Position numbers and translations under genes: made by a program. A DNA stretch of 11,902 nucleotides from a bacterium. Its GTDB lineage: Bacteria; Actinomycetota; Acidimicrobiia; UBA5794; ZC4RG35. The notes below the pieces were generated by a model. It was not told where the DNA came from. It did not search any database and saw only the letters and a list, made by a program, of their open reading frames with translations. The number at the start of each line of letters is the position of its first letter. The stretch's first letter is position 1. Location: contig JAPPKR010000070.1 of the NCBI GenBank assembly GCA_028819835.1, positions 1-11,902 on the forward strand, read 5' to 3'. Positions 5,338-11,902 of the stretch are shown here, piece after piece.

Positions 5338-6360
5338 CTAGCCGGCGTCCATGTAGGCCCGGCCGGCTTGTGCTGCGGTGTTCAGGGCGCCGCCCAGCAT
5401 GGATTGGAGGGAGAGGATTCTGCGGTAATAGAGGTGCAACCCGTATTCCCAGGTGAAGCCGATCCCTCCGTGCACCTGGATGGCGGACTCGCAGACCTCC
5501 CTTGCATAGGTCGGGACGGACCAGAGCAGGCCTGCGAGGAACGCGGGGTCCCAGGAGCCTTCATCCATCAGGAAAGCAAGTCGGGCCACTGCGGAGCGCA
5601 TCAACTCCAGGCGCGCCTTCATCTCCGCCAGAAGATGCGTCACCGCCTGGAAACGGGTGAGAGGACGTCCGAACTGTTGACGGCTCCGGGCGTGGGAGAC
5701 TGACAGCGTCATGATCCGCTCCGCACCGCCCACCAGGTCGGCCAAGAGCCCCGTCAGCCATCCGGCGGCCACGTTCTCGCCGGCGGTCCAGCCATCCAGC
5801 ATCACCTCGGGCCGGACGCCGGCGGCCGACAAGGTATGAACGCCTTGGGCCCGATCAAGGGCGTCGGCCCGCTCCAAGCGCACGCCCGGGTCCTCGAGGG
5901 AGATCACCGCCGTCCAGCGAGGATGGCAGAGCGCCGCCAGCCTGGCCCCCAGCGAGAGCCTCACCCCCACCCCGGACACCGCCAGCATCCCACCTGCGTC
6001 CATTTCCCCCGATCCCTCGGTGACATATCCGCCTCCCCCGGCCACCTCGCCCGCCACCACTCCCTCCAGGCCGCCATGCCCGGCCGCGGCCAGAGCCGGC
6101 GCCAGGAGCAGCGACTCGTCCAGCAGCGCCACAGGCAGGAGGTGCTCCCCGGCCACCGCGCACAGGTCGATGACCTCCCCGACGGCCAACCCCAGGCCGC
6201 CGGCCTCCTCGGGCGTCATCAGTCCGTTCCAACCCATGCCGGTTATCTCGGCCCGCACCCGGGCAGGAAGCGACCGGTGCTCCCTGGCCCGGTCCAGCGC
6301 CTCCGAGAACGGGAGCAACTCCCCCAGGGCCTGGTGGAAGGCCGCGGCGAGTTCGCTCAT
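5338..6360 (-). CDS. Acyl-CoA dehydrogenase family protein, small-subunit type
   Basis: 340 residues, shorter than a homomeric acyl-CoA dehydrogenase (about 380). It has the N-terminal helical region with GMGWNGLMTPEEAGGLGL (41-58), a reduced middle beta-domain, and a conserved C-terminal helical half: ARSRQQFGRPLTRFQAV (224-240), which in the family contacts FAD, and QVHGGIGFTWEYGLHLYYRR (295-314). It then stops soon after LSLQSMLGGALNTAAQAG and lacks the 'YEGTS' segment. This is the partner-subunit architecture of the alpha2-beta2 acyl-CoA dehydrogenases known from actinobacterial steroid side-chain breakdown (FadE28/FadE29 type). Glu305 in TWE could take part in the composite active site; I cannot confirm that. 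The ATG overlaps the preceding gene's TGA as ATGA, so equal synthesis of both subunits is likely. Substrate unknown. Confidence 0.87.
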   Translation of the reverse strand: MSELAAAFHQALGELLPFSEALDRAREHRSLPARVRAEITGMGWNGLMTPEEAGGLGLAVGEVIDLCAVAGEHLLPVALLDESLLLAPALAAAGHGGLEGVVAGEVAGGGGYVTEGSGEMDAGGMLAVSGVGVRLSLGARLAALCHPRWTAVISLEDPGVRLERADALDRAQGVHTLSAAGVRPEVMLDGWTAGENVAAGWLTGLLADLVGGAERIMTLSVSHARSRQQFGRPLTRFQAVTHLLAEMKARLELMRSAVARLAFLMDEGSWDPAFLAGLLWSVPTYAREVCESAIQVHGGIGFTWEYGLHLYYRRILSLQSMLGGALNTAAQAGRAYMDAG

Positions 6361-7469
6361 CTGATCCCCAGGAGACGGCCGACGATGATGTTCTTCTGGA
6401 TCTCGGACGTACCCGAGTAAATGCTCACCGAGCGCGACTCCAGGAGGTCATGCGTCCAGCCGTCGTCGGCCAGGGTCACCTCCGGTCCCAGGATCTCGGC
6501 GGCGGTGGCGAACAGGTCCTGATAGACCTCGGCCAGGTACAGCTTGTCCACCGACGTGGCGCCTGGGAGGAGCGTCCCGGCCTGCTGGTGGGCAAGCGTC
6601 CGGTAGGCCTGGGCGGTGAGCGTCTCCAACGATGCGTGGATTCGTCCGATCCCGGCCAGGGCGGCCCGGTCGGCGCCTCCCGACGCCCGGACCCTTCCCG
6701 CCAGTTCCGAAAGCCTTCTCCGCAGCCGGATCGAACGTTCCAGCACGAAGATTCCCCGCTCATACCCCATCGCCTTCATCGAGACCCGCCATCCCTCGTT
6801 GATGCCGCCCAGCACGTTGGCGACCGGGACCCGCACCTCGTCGAAGAACACCTCGCTGAAGTGCGGCTCGCCAAGCATCTGGGGCAGGGGCCGGATGGTG
6901 ATTCCGTCGCTCTTCATGTTGGTGATCAACAGGGTGAGCCCGCCATGCTGCCCGGGCTCCCCGTCGGTCCGCACCAGGAGGGCGTTCCAGGTCGACAACT
7001 CGGCGCGGGAGGTCCACACCTTCTGGCCGGTGACCACCAACTCGTCGCCGTCCACCTCCGCCCGGGTCCGGACCCCCGCCAGGTCCGAGCCGGCGTCGGG
7101 TTCGGAGAACCCCTGGCACCACAGTTCCGAGGCGTCCAGCATCCCGGGCAGGAACCGCTGCAACTGGGAGGACTCACCCAGGTCCATGAGGGTGGGACCC
7201 CACGTGTACAGGGCCAGCCGGTTGATCAGTTCGGCGGCGCCGCTCCGGGCCAGTTCCTCGGCCAGCACGGCCTCGGCGGCCAGCGACATCCCCCGCCCAC
7301 CGTAATGCACCGGCCAGGAGAGTCCCATGAAGCCGGCCTCGCACAGAGCGGCCTGCCAGCGGGTCAACGCCTCGATGCGCGCCCCGTACTCGGCGGGGGG
7401 AGGGCCCGGGTCGTGGTCGGCGATCCAGGCGCGGAGTTCGGTGCGGAGATCCTCCTCCGCGGGCCCCAT
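6357..7469 (-). CDS. Acyl-CoA dehydrogenase family protein, large-subunit type
   Basis: 370 residues from ATG 7469. FAD- and substrate-binding segments are clear: CQGFSEPDAGSDLA (118-131), GQKVWTS (148-154), the beta-domain TIRPLPQMLGEPHFSEVFFD, and a C-terminal IYSGTSEIQKNII (350-362). In classical enzymes the catalytic base is the Glu of 'YEGTS'; here that residue is Ser352, as in the subunits that act only as a heterotetramer with a second dehydrogenase gene. That partner follows immediately with an ATGA overlap. Start choice: the frame stays open upstream to 7649, but that part lies over the oppD 3' end and is not family-like. GAGG at 7506-7503 sits next to the oppD stop and would suit a start around 7490 instead; no ordinary start codon is there and ATG 7469 has no good Shine-Dalgarno. 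Start uncertain by a few residues. Confidence 0.88.
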   Translation of the reverse strand: MGPAEEDLRTELRAWIADHDPGPPPAEYGARIEALTRWQAALCEAGFMGLSWPVHYGGRGMSLAAEAVLAEELARSGAAELINRLALYTWGPTLMDLGESSQLQRFLPGMLDASELWCQGFSEPDAGSDLAGVRTRAEVDGDELVVTGQKVWTSRAELSTWNALLVRTDGEPGQHGGLTLLITNMKSDGITIRPLPQMLGEPHFSEVFFDEVRVPVANVLGGINEGWRVSMKAMGYERGIFVLERSIRLRRRLSELAGRVRASGGADRAALAGIGRIHASLETLTAQAYRTLAHQQAGTLLPGATSVDKLYLAEVYQDLFATAAEILGPEVTLADDGWTHDLLESRSVSIYSGTSEIQKNIIVGRLLGIR

Positions 7470-7507
7470 GGCAAGCGTTTCGGGAAATGTCTGCAGAGCG
7501 ACCTCGA

Positions 7508-8497
7508 TTACCGTCCAGACAACGACATTTCGTCGGACGGCGAGTGCAGCCAGCAAAGCACCCGGTGGCGGTCGCCCGTGGTTGCTTCGGCGGGAAACTC
7601 CTCTGTGCAGATGTCCATCACCTCCGGGCACCGGGGAGCGAACGAGCAACCCGGAGGGAGATCGATGGCAAGAGGAGGCTGCCCGCTCACCGTCAGCAGT
7701 CGCTTCTTGCGCGACTCCAGGCTGGGAAGAGTGGCCAGGAGCGCCTTGGCGTATGGATGGGCGGGTTCGTTGAAGATCTGGCGGGTGCTTCCGGTCTCGA
7801 CGATCCGACCGGCGTACATGACCGCCACCCGGTCACACAGCCGGGCGACTATCCCCAGGTCGTGGGTGACGAAGATCATCCCGAACTGGAACTCCTGCTG
7901 CAACTCGGAGAGGAGCCGGAGGTACTGTGCCTGGACGGTCGCGTCCAGAGACGTGGTGGGCTCGTCCGCGATCAGGAGCGACGGACGGCACGAAAGGGCG
8001 ATGGCGCCCGCCACCCGCTGGCGCATCCCGCCCGACATCTGGTGCGGGTACTGCTTGAGGCGCCGCTCCGCCTGCGGGATGCCCACCTGGCTGAGTATCT
8101 CGACGACGCTGTCCCGCAGCGCCCTCCCCCGCAGGCCCTGGTGGATGCGGATCGCCTCGGCCACCTGGTTGCCCACCGTGTACCCGGGGTTCAGGGAACT
8201 GAGAGGATCCTGGAGGATCAGGGAGATCTGGCCCCCCCTGATCTGTCTCATCTCCCGCTCGGAGAGGTCCAGCAACTCCTGTCCGTCCAGGAGGACGCTC
8301 CCTCCCACGATTCGCCCGGCGGGAGCCTCGACCAGTCGCATCAGCGCCATGCAACTCACGCTCTTCCCCGAGCCGGACTCTCCCACCAGCCCCAGCGTCT
8401 CCCCGCGGTCGAGCGAGAAACTCACTCCGTCCACCGCCTTCACCACCCCGCGGCGGGTGTGGAACTGGACCCGCAGGTCTTTGACTTCCAGCAACAT
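7508..8497 (-). CDS. Peptide-type ABC transporter ATP-binding protein (OppD/DppD family)
   Basis: 329 residues. A cytoplasmic ATPase driving the two permeases encoded just upstream. Walker A GESGSGKS (39-46), Q-loop Gln96 in LILQDPLSSLNP, signature MSGGMRQR (154-161), Walker B LLIADEP (174-180), D-loop SLDA and switch His212 are all intact. The C-terminal oligopeptide-transporter domain starts at PAHPYAKALLATLP and holds four cysteines, Cys284-x5-Cys290-x6-Cys297-x17-Cys315, the pattern linked to a [4Fe-4S] cluster in OppD-type subunits. Family transporters usually use two different ATPases (OppD and OppF); no second one follows here. The gene begins two bases after the oppC stop (TAG-CC-ATG) without a good Shine-Dalgarno, which suggests coupling to oppC. 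Peptide, nickel or other solutes are all possible for the family. Confidence 0.92.
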   Translation of the reverse strand: MLLEVKDLRVQFHTRRGVVKAVDGVSFSLDRGETLGLVGESGSGKSVSCMALMRLVEAPAGRIVGGSVLLDGQELLDLSEREMRQIRGGQISLILQDPLSSLNPGYTVGNQVAEAIRIHQGLRGRALRDSVVEILSQVGIPQAERRLKQYPHQMSGGMRQRVAGAIALSCRPSLLIADEPTTSLDATVQAQYLRLLSELQQEFQFGMIFVTHDLGIVARLCDRVAVMYAGRIVETGSTRQIFNEPAHPYAKALLATLPSLESRKKRLLTVSGQPPLAIDLPPGCSFAPRCPEVMDICTEEFPAEATTGDRHRVLCWLHSPSDEMSLSGR

Positions 8498-8499
8498 GG

Positions 8500-9399
8500 C
8501 TACAACTGCCGCAGTTTGGGGTCGAAGCGGTCCCTAACCCAGTCCCCGAGGAGGTTGGCGGCCAGCACCACCCCGAAGATGGCTATCCCGGGAATGATCG
8601 AGACCCACCAGGCCCGGCCGAGGATGTCCCGCCCGTCGGCCACCATCAACCCCCAGGCGGGCGTGGGAGGCGGGATCCCCACCCCCAGGAAGCTCAGGGA
8701 GGCCTCGAGGAGAATGATCAGCGCCACCTGCAGGGTGGCGAGCACGCCGATGGTGGGCATGACGTTGGGGAGGATATGCCTCCAGAGGATGCGGGGACTG
8801 GAGAGACCCGCCACCCGGGCCAAGTCGATAAAGTCCTCCTCGCTTATCGCCAGCGCCTCACCCCGGATCTGTCTTGCGTAGTAGGGCCAGAGCAATATCA
8901 CGATCACCATGAGCACATTGGTCAGGCTGGCCCCCAGCAGCGCCACCAGGACGATGGCCATCAGCATCAGCGGAAGCGCCAGGGTCATGTCGGTGATTCT
9001 CATCAGGACGATCTCCACCCAGCCCCGGTAGAAGCCGGCGACCAGGCCCACGATGGTCCCCAGCACCCCGGCCAGTCCGGTGGCCAGGATCGCCACCATC
9101 AAAGAGACCCGGGCGCCGTAGAGGATGCGGGTGAAGATGTCGCGGCCCAGCGTGTCGGTTCCCAGCAGGAAGTCGCTGTTGCCGCCCTCCTGCCACACGG
9201 GAGGGATCAGCTTGTTGGAGAGTTGCCCCACCTCCGGATCGTGAGGGGCGATCAGCGGGGCGAACACCGCCACCAGCACCACCAGCCCCAGCACGACCAT
9301 GGAGACGAAGGGGAAGCGGATGGTGGTGGCCGCTCCCCGCACTTTCACCCGGGGCTCTTCGGCCTGGGGCGCTCCCGGCGCGGATTCGGTGGTGGTCAT
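8500..9399 (-). CDS. Peptide-type ABC transporter permease (OppC/DppC family)
   Basis: 299 residues. An inner-membrane permease half of a peptide/nickel-class importer. After a polar N-terminus (1-29) come a first membrane helix (about 32-52), the family hallmark LLGTDTLGRDIFTRILYGAR (78-97), four further hydrophobic helices (about 100-123, 138-158, 160-175, 217-235) and a last one near 266-286. The cytoplasmic coupling loop that contacts the ATPase is EDFIDLARVAGLSSPRILWR (188-207). GVGIPPPTPAWG (239-250) is also typical of OppC/DppC. ATG 9399 is chosen because it makes an ATGA overlap with the oppB stop; the frame extends 10 codons further into oppB. Works as a heterodimer with the upstream permease. 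Confidence 0.93.
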   Translation of the reverse strand: MTTTESAPGAPQAEEPRVKVRGAATTIRFPFVSMVVLGLVVLVAVFAPLIAPHDPEVGQLSNKLIPPVWQEGGNSDFLLGTDTLGRDIFTRILYGARVSLMVAILATGLAGVLGTIVGLVAGFYRGWVEIVLMRITDMTLALPLMLMAIVLVALLGASLTNVLMVIVILLWPYYARQIRGEALAISEEDFIDLARVAGLSSPRILWRHILPNVMPTIGVLATLQVALIILLEASLSFLGVGIPPPTPAWGLMVADGRDILGRAWWVSIIPGIAIFGVVLAANLLGDWVRDRFDPKLRQL

Positions 9400-10319
9400 C
9401 GGGTGTACCTGATCTTGGGGTTGATCCACGCGTACGCCAGGTCGGCCAGGAAGTTACAGAGCACGAAGGCCGTCCCGATCAGGATCACCGCTCCCTGTAT
9501 GACCGGGAAGTCCCGTTGGATCACCGCTCTGATCAGCAGGCTCCCCACACCCGGCCAGGCGAACACGTACTCGGTGACGATGGCGCCGCCGATCACGGCT
9601 GCGAAGATGACCGTTGCGTAGGTGATCACCGGCAGGGCGGCGTTCTTGAAGGCGTGTTTCCAGATAACGACCGACTCCCGGACCCCTTTGATGCGGGCCA
9701 GCTTGACATAGTCGCCGTACAGGGACTCCAGCATGGAGGAGCGGGTGAGACGCATGATCCCCGCCGAGACGAACCATCCCAGGGTGAAGGTGGGCAGCAC
9801 GACGGATAAGAGTCCCTCCCTCCCCCCGGTTGGAAACCACTGCAACTGCACCGAGAATATTCGCAGCATCACCAGCCCTACCAGGAACGACGGCGCCGCC
9901 CCTCCCAGGATGGAGAAGATCCGGGCCACGTAGTCACTGCCCCGCCCCCGGTATTTGGCGGCGTAGACGCCCAGCGGCAAGGCGATCAGCAGGGAGAACA
10001 TCATCGAGAAGACCGACAATTCCAGGCTCGGCAGGATCCGAAGCGACAGGAGTTCGCCGACCGTGCGCCCCCGGAAATACAGCGAGGTCCCCAGGTCTCC
10101 GGTCACCAATCCTCCCAGGAACACCCCGTACTGGACCAAGAGAGGCTTGTCCAGCCCATAGGCAGCCTTCAGTTCGTTGGCCATCTCCTCGGTCACCTGG
10201 GGCGGGATCATCCTCTCCACCGGGTCCCCGGTCAGCCGGACCATGAAGAACAACACCGTGATCAGGACGAAGATGGAGACCACCGCCTGGGCCAGCCTCG
10301 CCAGAATGAAGCGCCTCAT
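9396..10319 (-). CDS. Peptide-type ABC transporter permease (OppB/DppB family)
   Basis: 307 residues. The first permease gene and probably the promoter-proximal gene of the transport-plus-oxidation operon. Membrane helices fall at about 9-29, 98-120, 133-157, 172-190, 228-252 and 274-297. Between helices 1 and 2 lies the external loop with GLDKPLLVQYGVFLGGLVTG and GDLGTSLYFRGRTV, standard for OppB. The coupling loop DYVKLARIKGVRESVVIWKH (203-222) and VTEYVFAWPGVGSLL (248-262) are family signatures, and the end reads NPKIRYTR. Start ATG 10319 gives the typical MRRFILARL opening. The nearest purine-rich site (GGGAG) is about 12 bases away and is better spaced for a tiny upstream frame MQR-stop (ATG 10327) that overlaps this start as ATGA. 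No substrate-binding protein gene is adjacent, so the solute cannot be inferred. Confidence 0.93.
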   Translation of the reverse strand: MRRFILARLAQAVVSIFVLITVLFFMVRLTGDPVERMIPPQVTEEMANELKAAYGLDKPLLVQYGVFLGGLVTGDLGTSLYFRGRTVGELLSLRILPSLELSVFSMMFSLLIALPLGVYAAKYRGRGSDYVARIFSILGGAAPSFLVGLVMLRIFSVQLQWFPTGGREGLLSVVLPTFTLGWFVSAGIMRLTRSSMLESLYGDYVKLARIKGVRESVVIWKHAFKNAALPVITYATVIFAAVIGGAIVTEYVFAWPGVGSLLIRAVIQRDFPVIQGAVILIGTAFVLCNFLADLAYAWINPKIRYTR

Positions 10320-10399
10320 CTTTGCATCACTCTCCCGGATTCCCGCCTCTGTAGAAAGCCAACCATTTTCAGGTTAGAGGACCGCTCGGCGCGAAAGGG
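10320..10399 (-). promoter_or_regulatory. Presumed promoter and leader region of the oppBCD-dehydrogenase operon
   Basis: About 80 bases between the cyclase terminator and oppB, less GC-rich than the genes. TAACCT on the minus strand (near 10376-10371) fits TAnnnT but has no strong -35. Downstream it carries GGGAG and a three-codon frame (ATG 10327, stop 10318-10316) overlapping the oppB ATG. Assignment rests on position. Confidence 0.3.
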
Positions 10400-10418
10400 A
10401 AAAATCATCGGCGGCCGA
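10400..10418 (-). terminator. Intrinsic-type terminator after the cyclase gene
   Basis: On the minus strand TCGG-CCG-CCGA (five pairs if the flanking G-T is counted) is followed within three bases by TTTTT, 2-3 bases past the cyclase stop. The stem is short, but this is the only hairpin in the window followed by a real T-run. It separates the LLM/cyclase pair from the oppBCD operon. Confidence 0.45.
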
Positions 10419-10419
10419 C

Positions 10420-11304
10420 TCAGAATATGCATAGGGGATTGACCGCCGATCCGGTCCCTCCCCTGAGACGCAGCGGCGACATCATCAGTACGAACTCGGC
10501 CCGGCCCTCGGCAGAGCACGCCGCCTTGAGCGCCTCGGTGTCCGGCCAGTCCAGGAGTGCGAGGCCCATCCCCGCCAGACCGAGGGAGTGGAGGGGCAAC
10601 GCGAGGCCGGGGTACGGAGAAGGCATCCTCTCGATGCAGTCTCCCCCGTACACCGCCACCTCCCTGCGATGAAGCCAGCGGATGGCGTCGATGTCGAGGC
10701 CTGCCCGCTGTCCCGGCTCGGGTGGATCGTCTCCGGACTCATGGACCATCCGTCCCGAGCGGACCAGCACCGCGTCACCGGCCTCCGCCTCGACCCCCCA
10801 ATACTCCTCGGCGGCCTCCAACTCCTTCGGGCCGATGCTGGCGGTCGGATCGAGGTAGTCCACCCCCAACGCCGAGGCCACGTCCAGGAACACCCCCCTG
10901 GTCACCACCCCCTCCGCCATCGCCTCTATCGACCCGAACCTCATCCCGTGGCGATCCACCTCGTCCGCCGCTTGCCGGCCGTTGTACATCTCGCCCTCGA
11001 AGTAGACATGACCGACCGCGTCGAGATGGGTCACCGAGAGGCCGTGGGGTGCGATCCCCACGAAGTCCATGGTCGCCTCGGCGTGATGCGCGGCGTAGAG
11101 GAGGTAGTGGACCACCGGCCGGGGATTGGAGGGCCCCGACACGGTGTCGAGGTCCCTTCCGATCGAGACCACCCGACCCGAGCGCACCAGTGAAAGCGCC
11201 TCCTTCACCTTGGCGGGGGTTATGTAGTTGAGGGTCCCCCGCTGATCGCCTTCGCCCCACCGGCCCCGATTGGAGAGTTCGGAGAAGATCTCCCGGTAGT
11301 TCAA
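10420..11304 (-). CDS. Cyclase family protein (kynurenine-formamidase-like metal hydrolase)
   Basis: 294 residues from TTG 11304. The fold is that of bacterial kynurenine formamidase and 'cyclase' proteins: metal-dependent hydrolases that use a His/Asp cluster. Visible: opening LSNRGRWGEGDQRGTLNYIT typical of the family, metal motif SVTHLDAVGHVYFEGEMYNG with His93, Asp95 and His99, then VTRGVFLDVASA, AGDAVLVRSGR, a late His239 in LPLHSLGL and the ending GGTGSAVNP. The start was picked at TTG because GAGAGG lies eight bases upstream, the TTGA overlap with the LLM gene's TGA couples the two, and the protein then begins as in homologues. GTG 11322 would add six residues and is the alternative; the frame stays open to 11478, but that part reads like antisense of the LLM gene. 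The substrate could be an amide, lactone or ester. Confidence 0.87.
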   Translation of the reverse strand: MNYREIFSELSNRGRWGEGDQRGTLNYITPAKVKEALSLVRSGRVVSIGRDLDTVSGPSNPRPVVHYLLYAAHHAEATMDFVGIAPHGLSVTHLDAVGHVYFEGEMYNGRQAADEVDRHGMRFGSIEAMAEGVVTRGVFLDVASALGVDYLDPTASIGPKELEAAEEYWGVEAEAGDAVLVRSGRMVHESGDDPPEPGQRAGLDIDAIRWLHRREVAVYGGDCIERMPSPYPGLALPLHSLGLAGMGLALLDWPDTEALKAACSAEGRAEFVLMMSPLRLRGGTGSAVNPLCIF

Positions 11305-11902
11305 GTTCCCGTCCTCTCCCACGAGAGCCTGGGGCGGACCTCGGTCACGAACAGTTCCAACTGCTCCAGGATGTCCTCGGTCTCCGGCCCGGGCGGGGTG
11401 GCGATCTGGAGGTGGGTGGTCCCCGCCTCGGCGTATCTCTCCATCGAGTCGACGATCCGCTCCACCGACCCTCGGCACGGGTGGTCCGGATCGGCGCGAT
11501 CAGACACCTCCAGGTTCACCCGGTTCGAGTACACGAATCCTTCCGGATCCCGGCCGTATCCCGCCAGCCTCTCCACGATGTCCTCCCGGATCTCCGGGAT
11601 TCGGTCGGGGAGAACGAACGCTCCGTGCCACCCGGTGCCTATCCGGGCGGCCCGCCGGCGGGCCGGCAGGCTGTTTCCACCCACCCAGATGGGGATGGTC
11701 CTCTGCACGGGCTTCGGGAAAAAGCAGATGTCGGGAGGGAGGCTGTAGAACCGCCCCTCGAATCCCGGATGATCCTCTCGCCACAACAGGGTCATCACAT
11801 CCAGGTACTCGTCGGTGACCGCGCCCCGGTCCGCCCAGGAGGCGTCCACCGCCGCATACTCCTCGGGAATCCACCCCACCCCCACCCCCAGGATCAACCG
11901 CC
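11301..11902 (-). CDS. LLM-class flavin/F420-dependent oxidoreductase, C-terminal part
   Basis: About 199 residues are present and the N-terminal third lies beyond the right edge; the codon at 11897 (TTG) is internal, not a start. Segments of the luciferase-like monooxygenase fold are plain: GVGVGWIPEEY, then EYLDVMTLLWRED, GFEGRFYSLPPDICFFPKPV, PIWVGGNSLPARRRAARIGTGWHG, and a C-terminal helix with TTHLQIATPPGPETED. In the actinobacterial F420-dependent branch these proteins use reduced F420 or flavin to act on organic substrates. F420 use is likely but not provable from this half, since the glycine-rich N-terminal part is missing. The TGA overlaps the start of the cyclase gene (TTGA), so both probably act in the same pathway. 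Confidence 0.85.
   Translation of the reverse strand, partial: RLILGVGVGWIPEEYAAVDASWADRGAVTDEYLDVMTLLWREDHPGFEGRFYSLPPDICFFPKPVQRTIPIWVGGNSLPARRRAARIGTGWHGAFVLPDRIPEIREDIVERLAGYGRDPEGFVYSNRVNLEVSDRADPDHPCRGSVERIVDSMERYAEAGTTHLQIATPPGPETEDILEQLELFVTEVRPRLSWERTGT

Noticed and set aside
7470..7649. 60-residue N-terminal extension of the large dehydrogenase subunit
   Set aside because: Lies over the end of oppD and does not resemble the start of an acyl-CoA dehydrogenase.
6450..8537. Open frame of about 695 codons on the plus strand opposite the dehydrogenase and oppD genes
   Set aside because: Mirror of firm minus-strand genes with intact motifs; composition typical of an antisense shadow.
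11305..11478. Longer N-terminus for the cyclase-family protein
   Set aside because: The extra residues are Arg/Pro/Gly-rich reading of LLM gene DNA in another frame; homologues begin near the TTG/GTG sites.

Overview
The window is GC-rich chromosomal DNA, roughly two thirds G+C in coding parts. The gene content suggests an actinobacterium: an ffh-rpsP-khpA-rimM ribosome/SRP cluster, an LLM-class (F420-type) oxidoreductase, a paired two-subunit acyl-CoA dehydrogenase, a Thr/Ser/Pro-linker lipoprotein and several short-leader genes. A lineage near Acidimicrobiia would fit, but that is inference; no rRNA or marker in the window settles it.

Left part (1-3650). The plus strand carries the 3' end of a nitroreductase-family gene and a lipoprotein gene, apparently leaderless. 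Converging on them from the minus strand is a tight housekeeping operon, in transcription order ffh (SRP GTPase), rpsP (S16), khpA (KH RNA-binding protein) and rimM (16S maturation). Gaps are a few bases and Shine-Dalgarno sites sit on the preceding stop codons. The usual next gene, trmD, is absent.

Middle (3651-5337). A divergent control region separates ffh from a plus-strand crotonase-superfamily gene whose two canonical hydratase glutamates are replaced. After a strong GC hairpin comes a small coiled-coil/one-membrane-helix protein with its own promoter-like box and a long leader. A gene-free stretch of about 380 bases follows, lower in GC, with two 31-base imperfect tandem repeats that carry internal dyads.

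Right part (5338-11902, all minus strand). Transcription runs from the right edge leftward: LLM oxidoreductase (cut by the window edge) and cyclase-family metal hydrolase with a 4-base overlap, then a terminator-like hairpin. Next come oppB-oppC-oppD permease/ATPase genes followed directly by two acyl-CoA dehydrogenase subunits. Both permeases, one ATPase and the two dehydrogenase subunits look like a single transcription unit. The binding protein and second ATPase expected of a peptide-type ABC importer are not here. Together this suggests uptake of an amphipathic or acyl/peptidic substrate, followed by CoA-ester oxidation. The substrate cannot be read from the sequence.

No tRNA, rRNA, CRISPR array, transposase or phage gene was seen.
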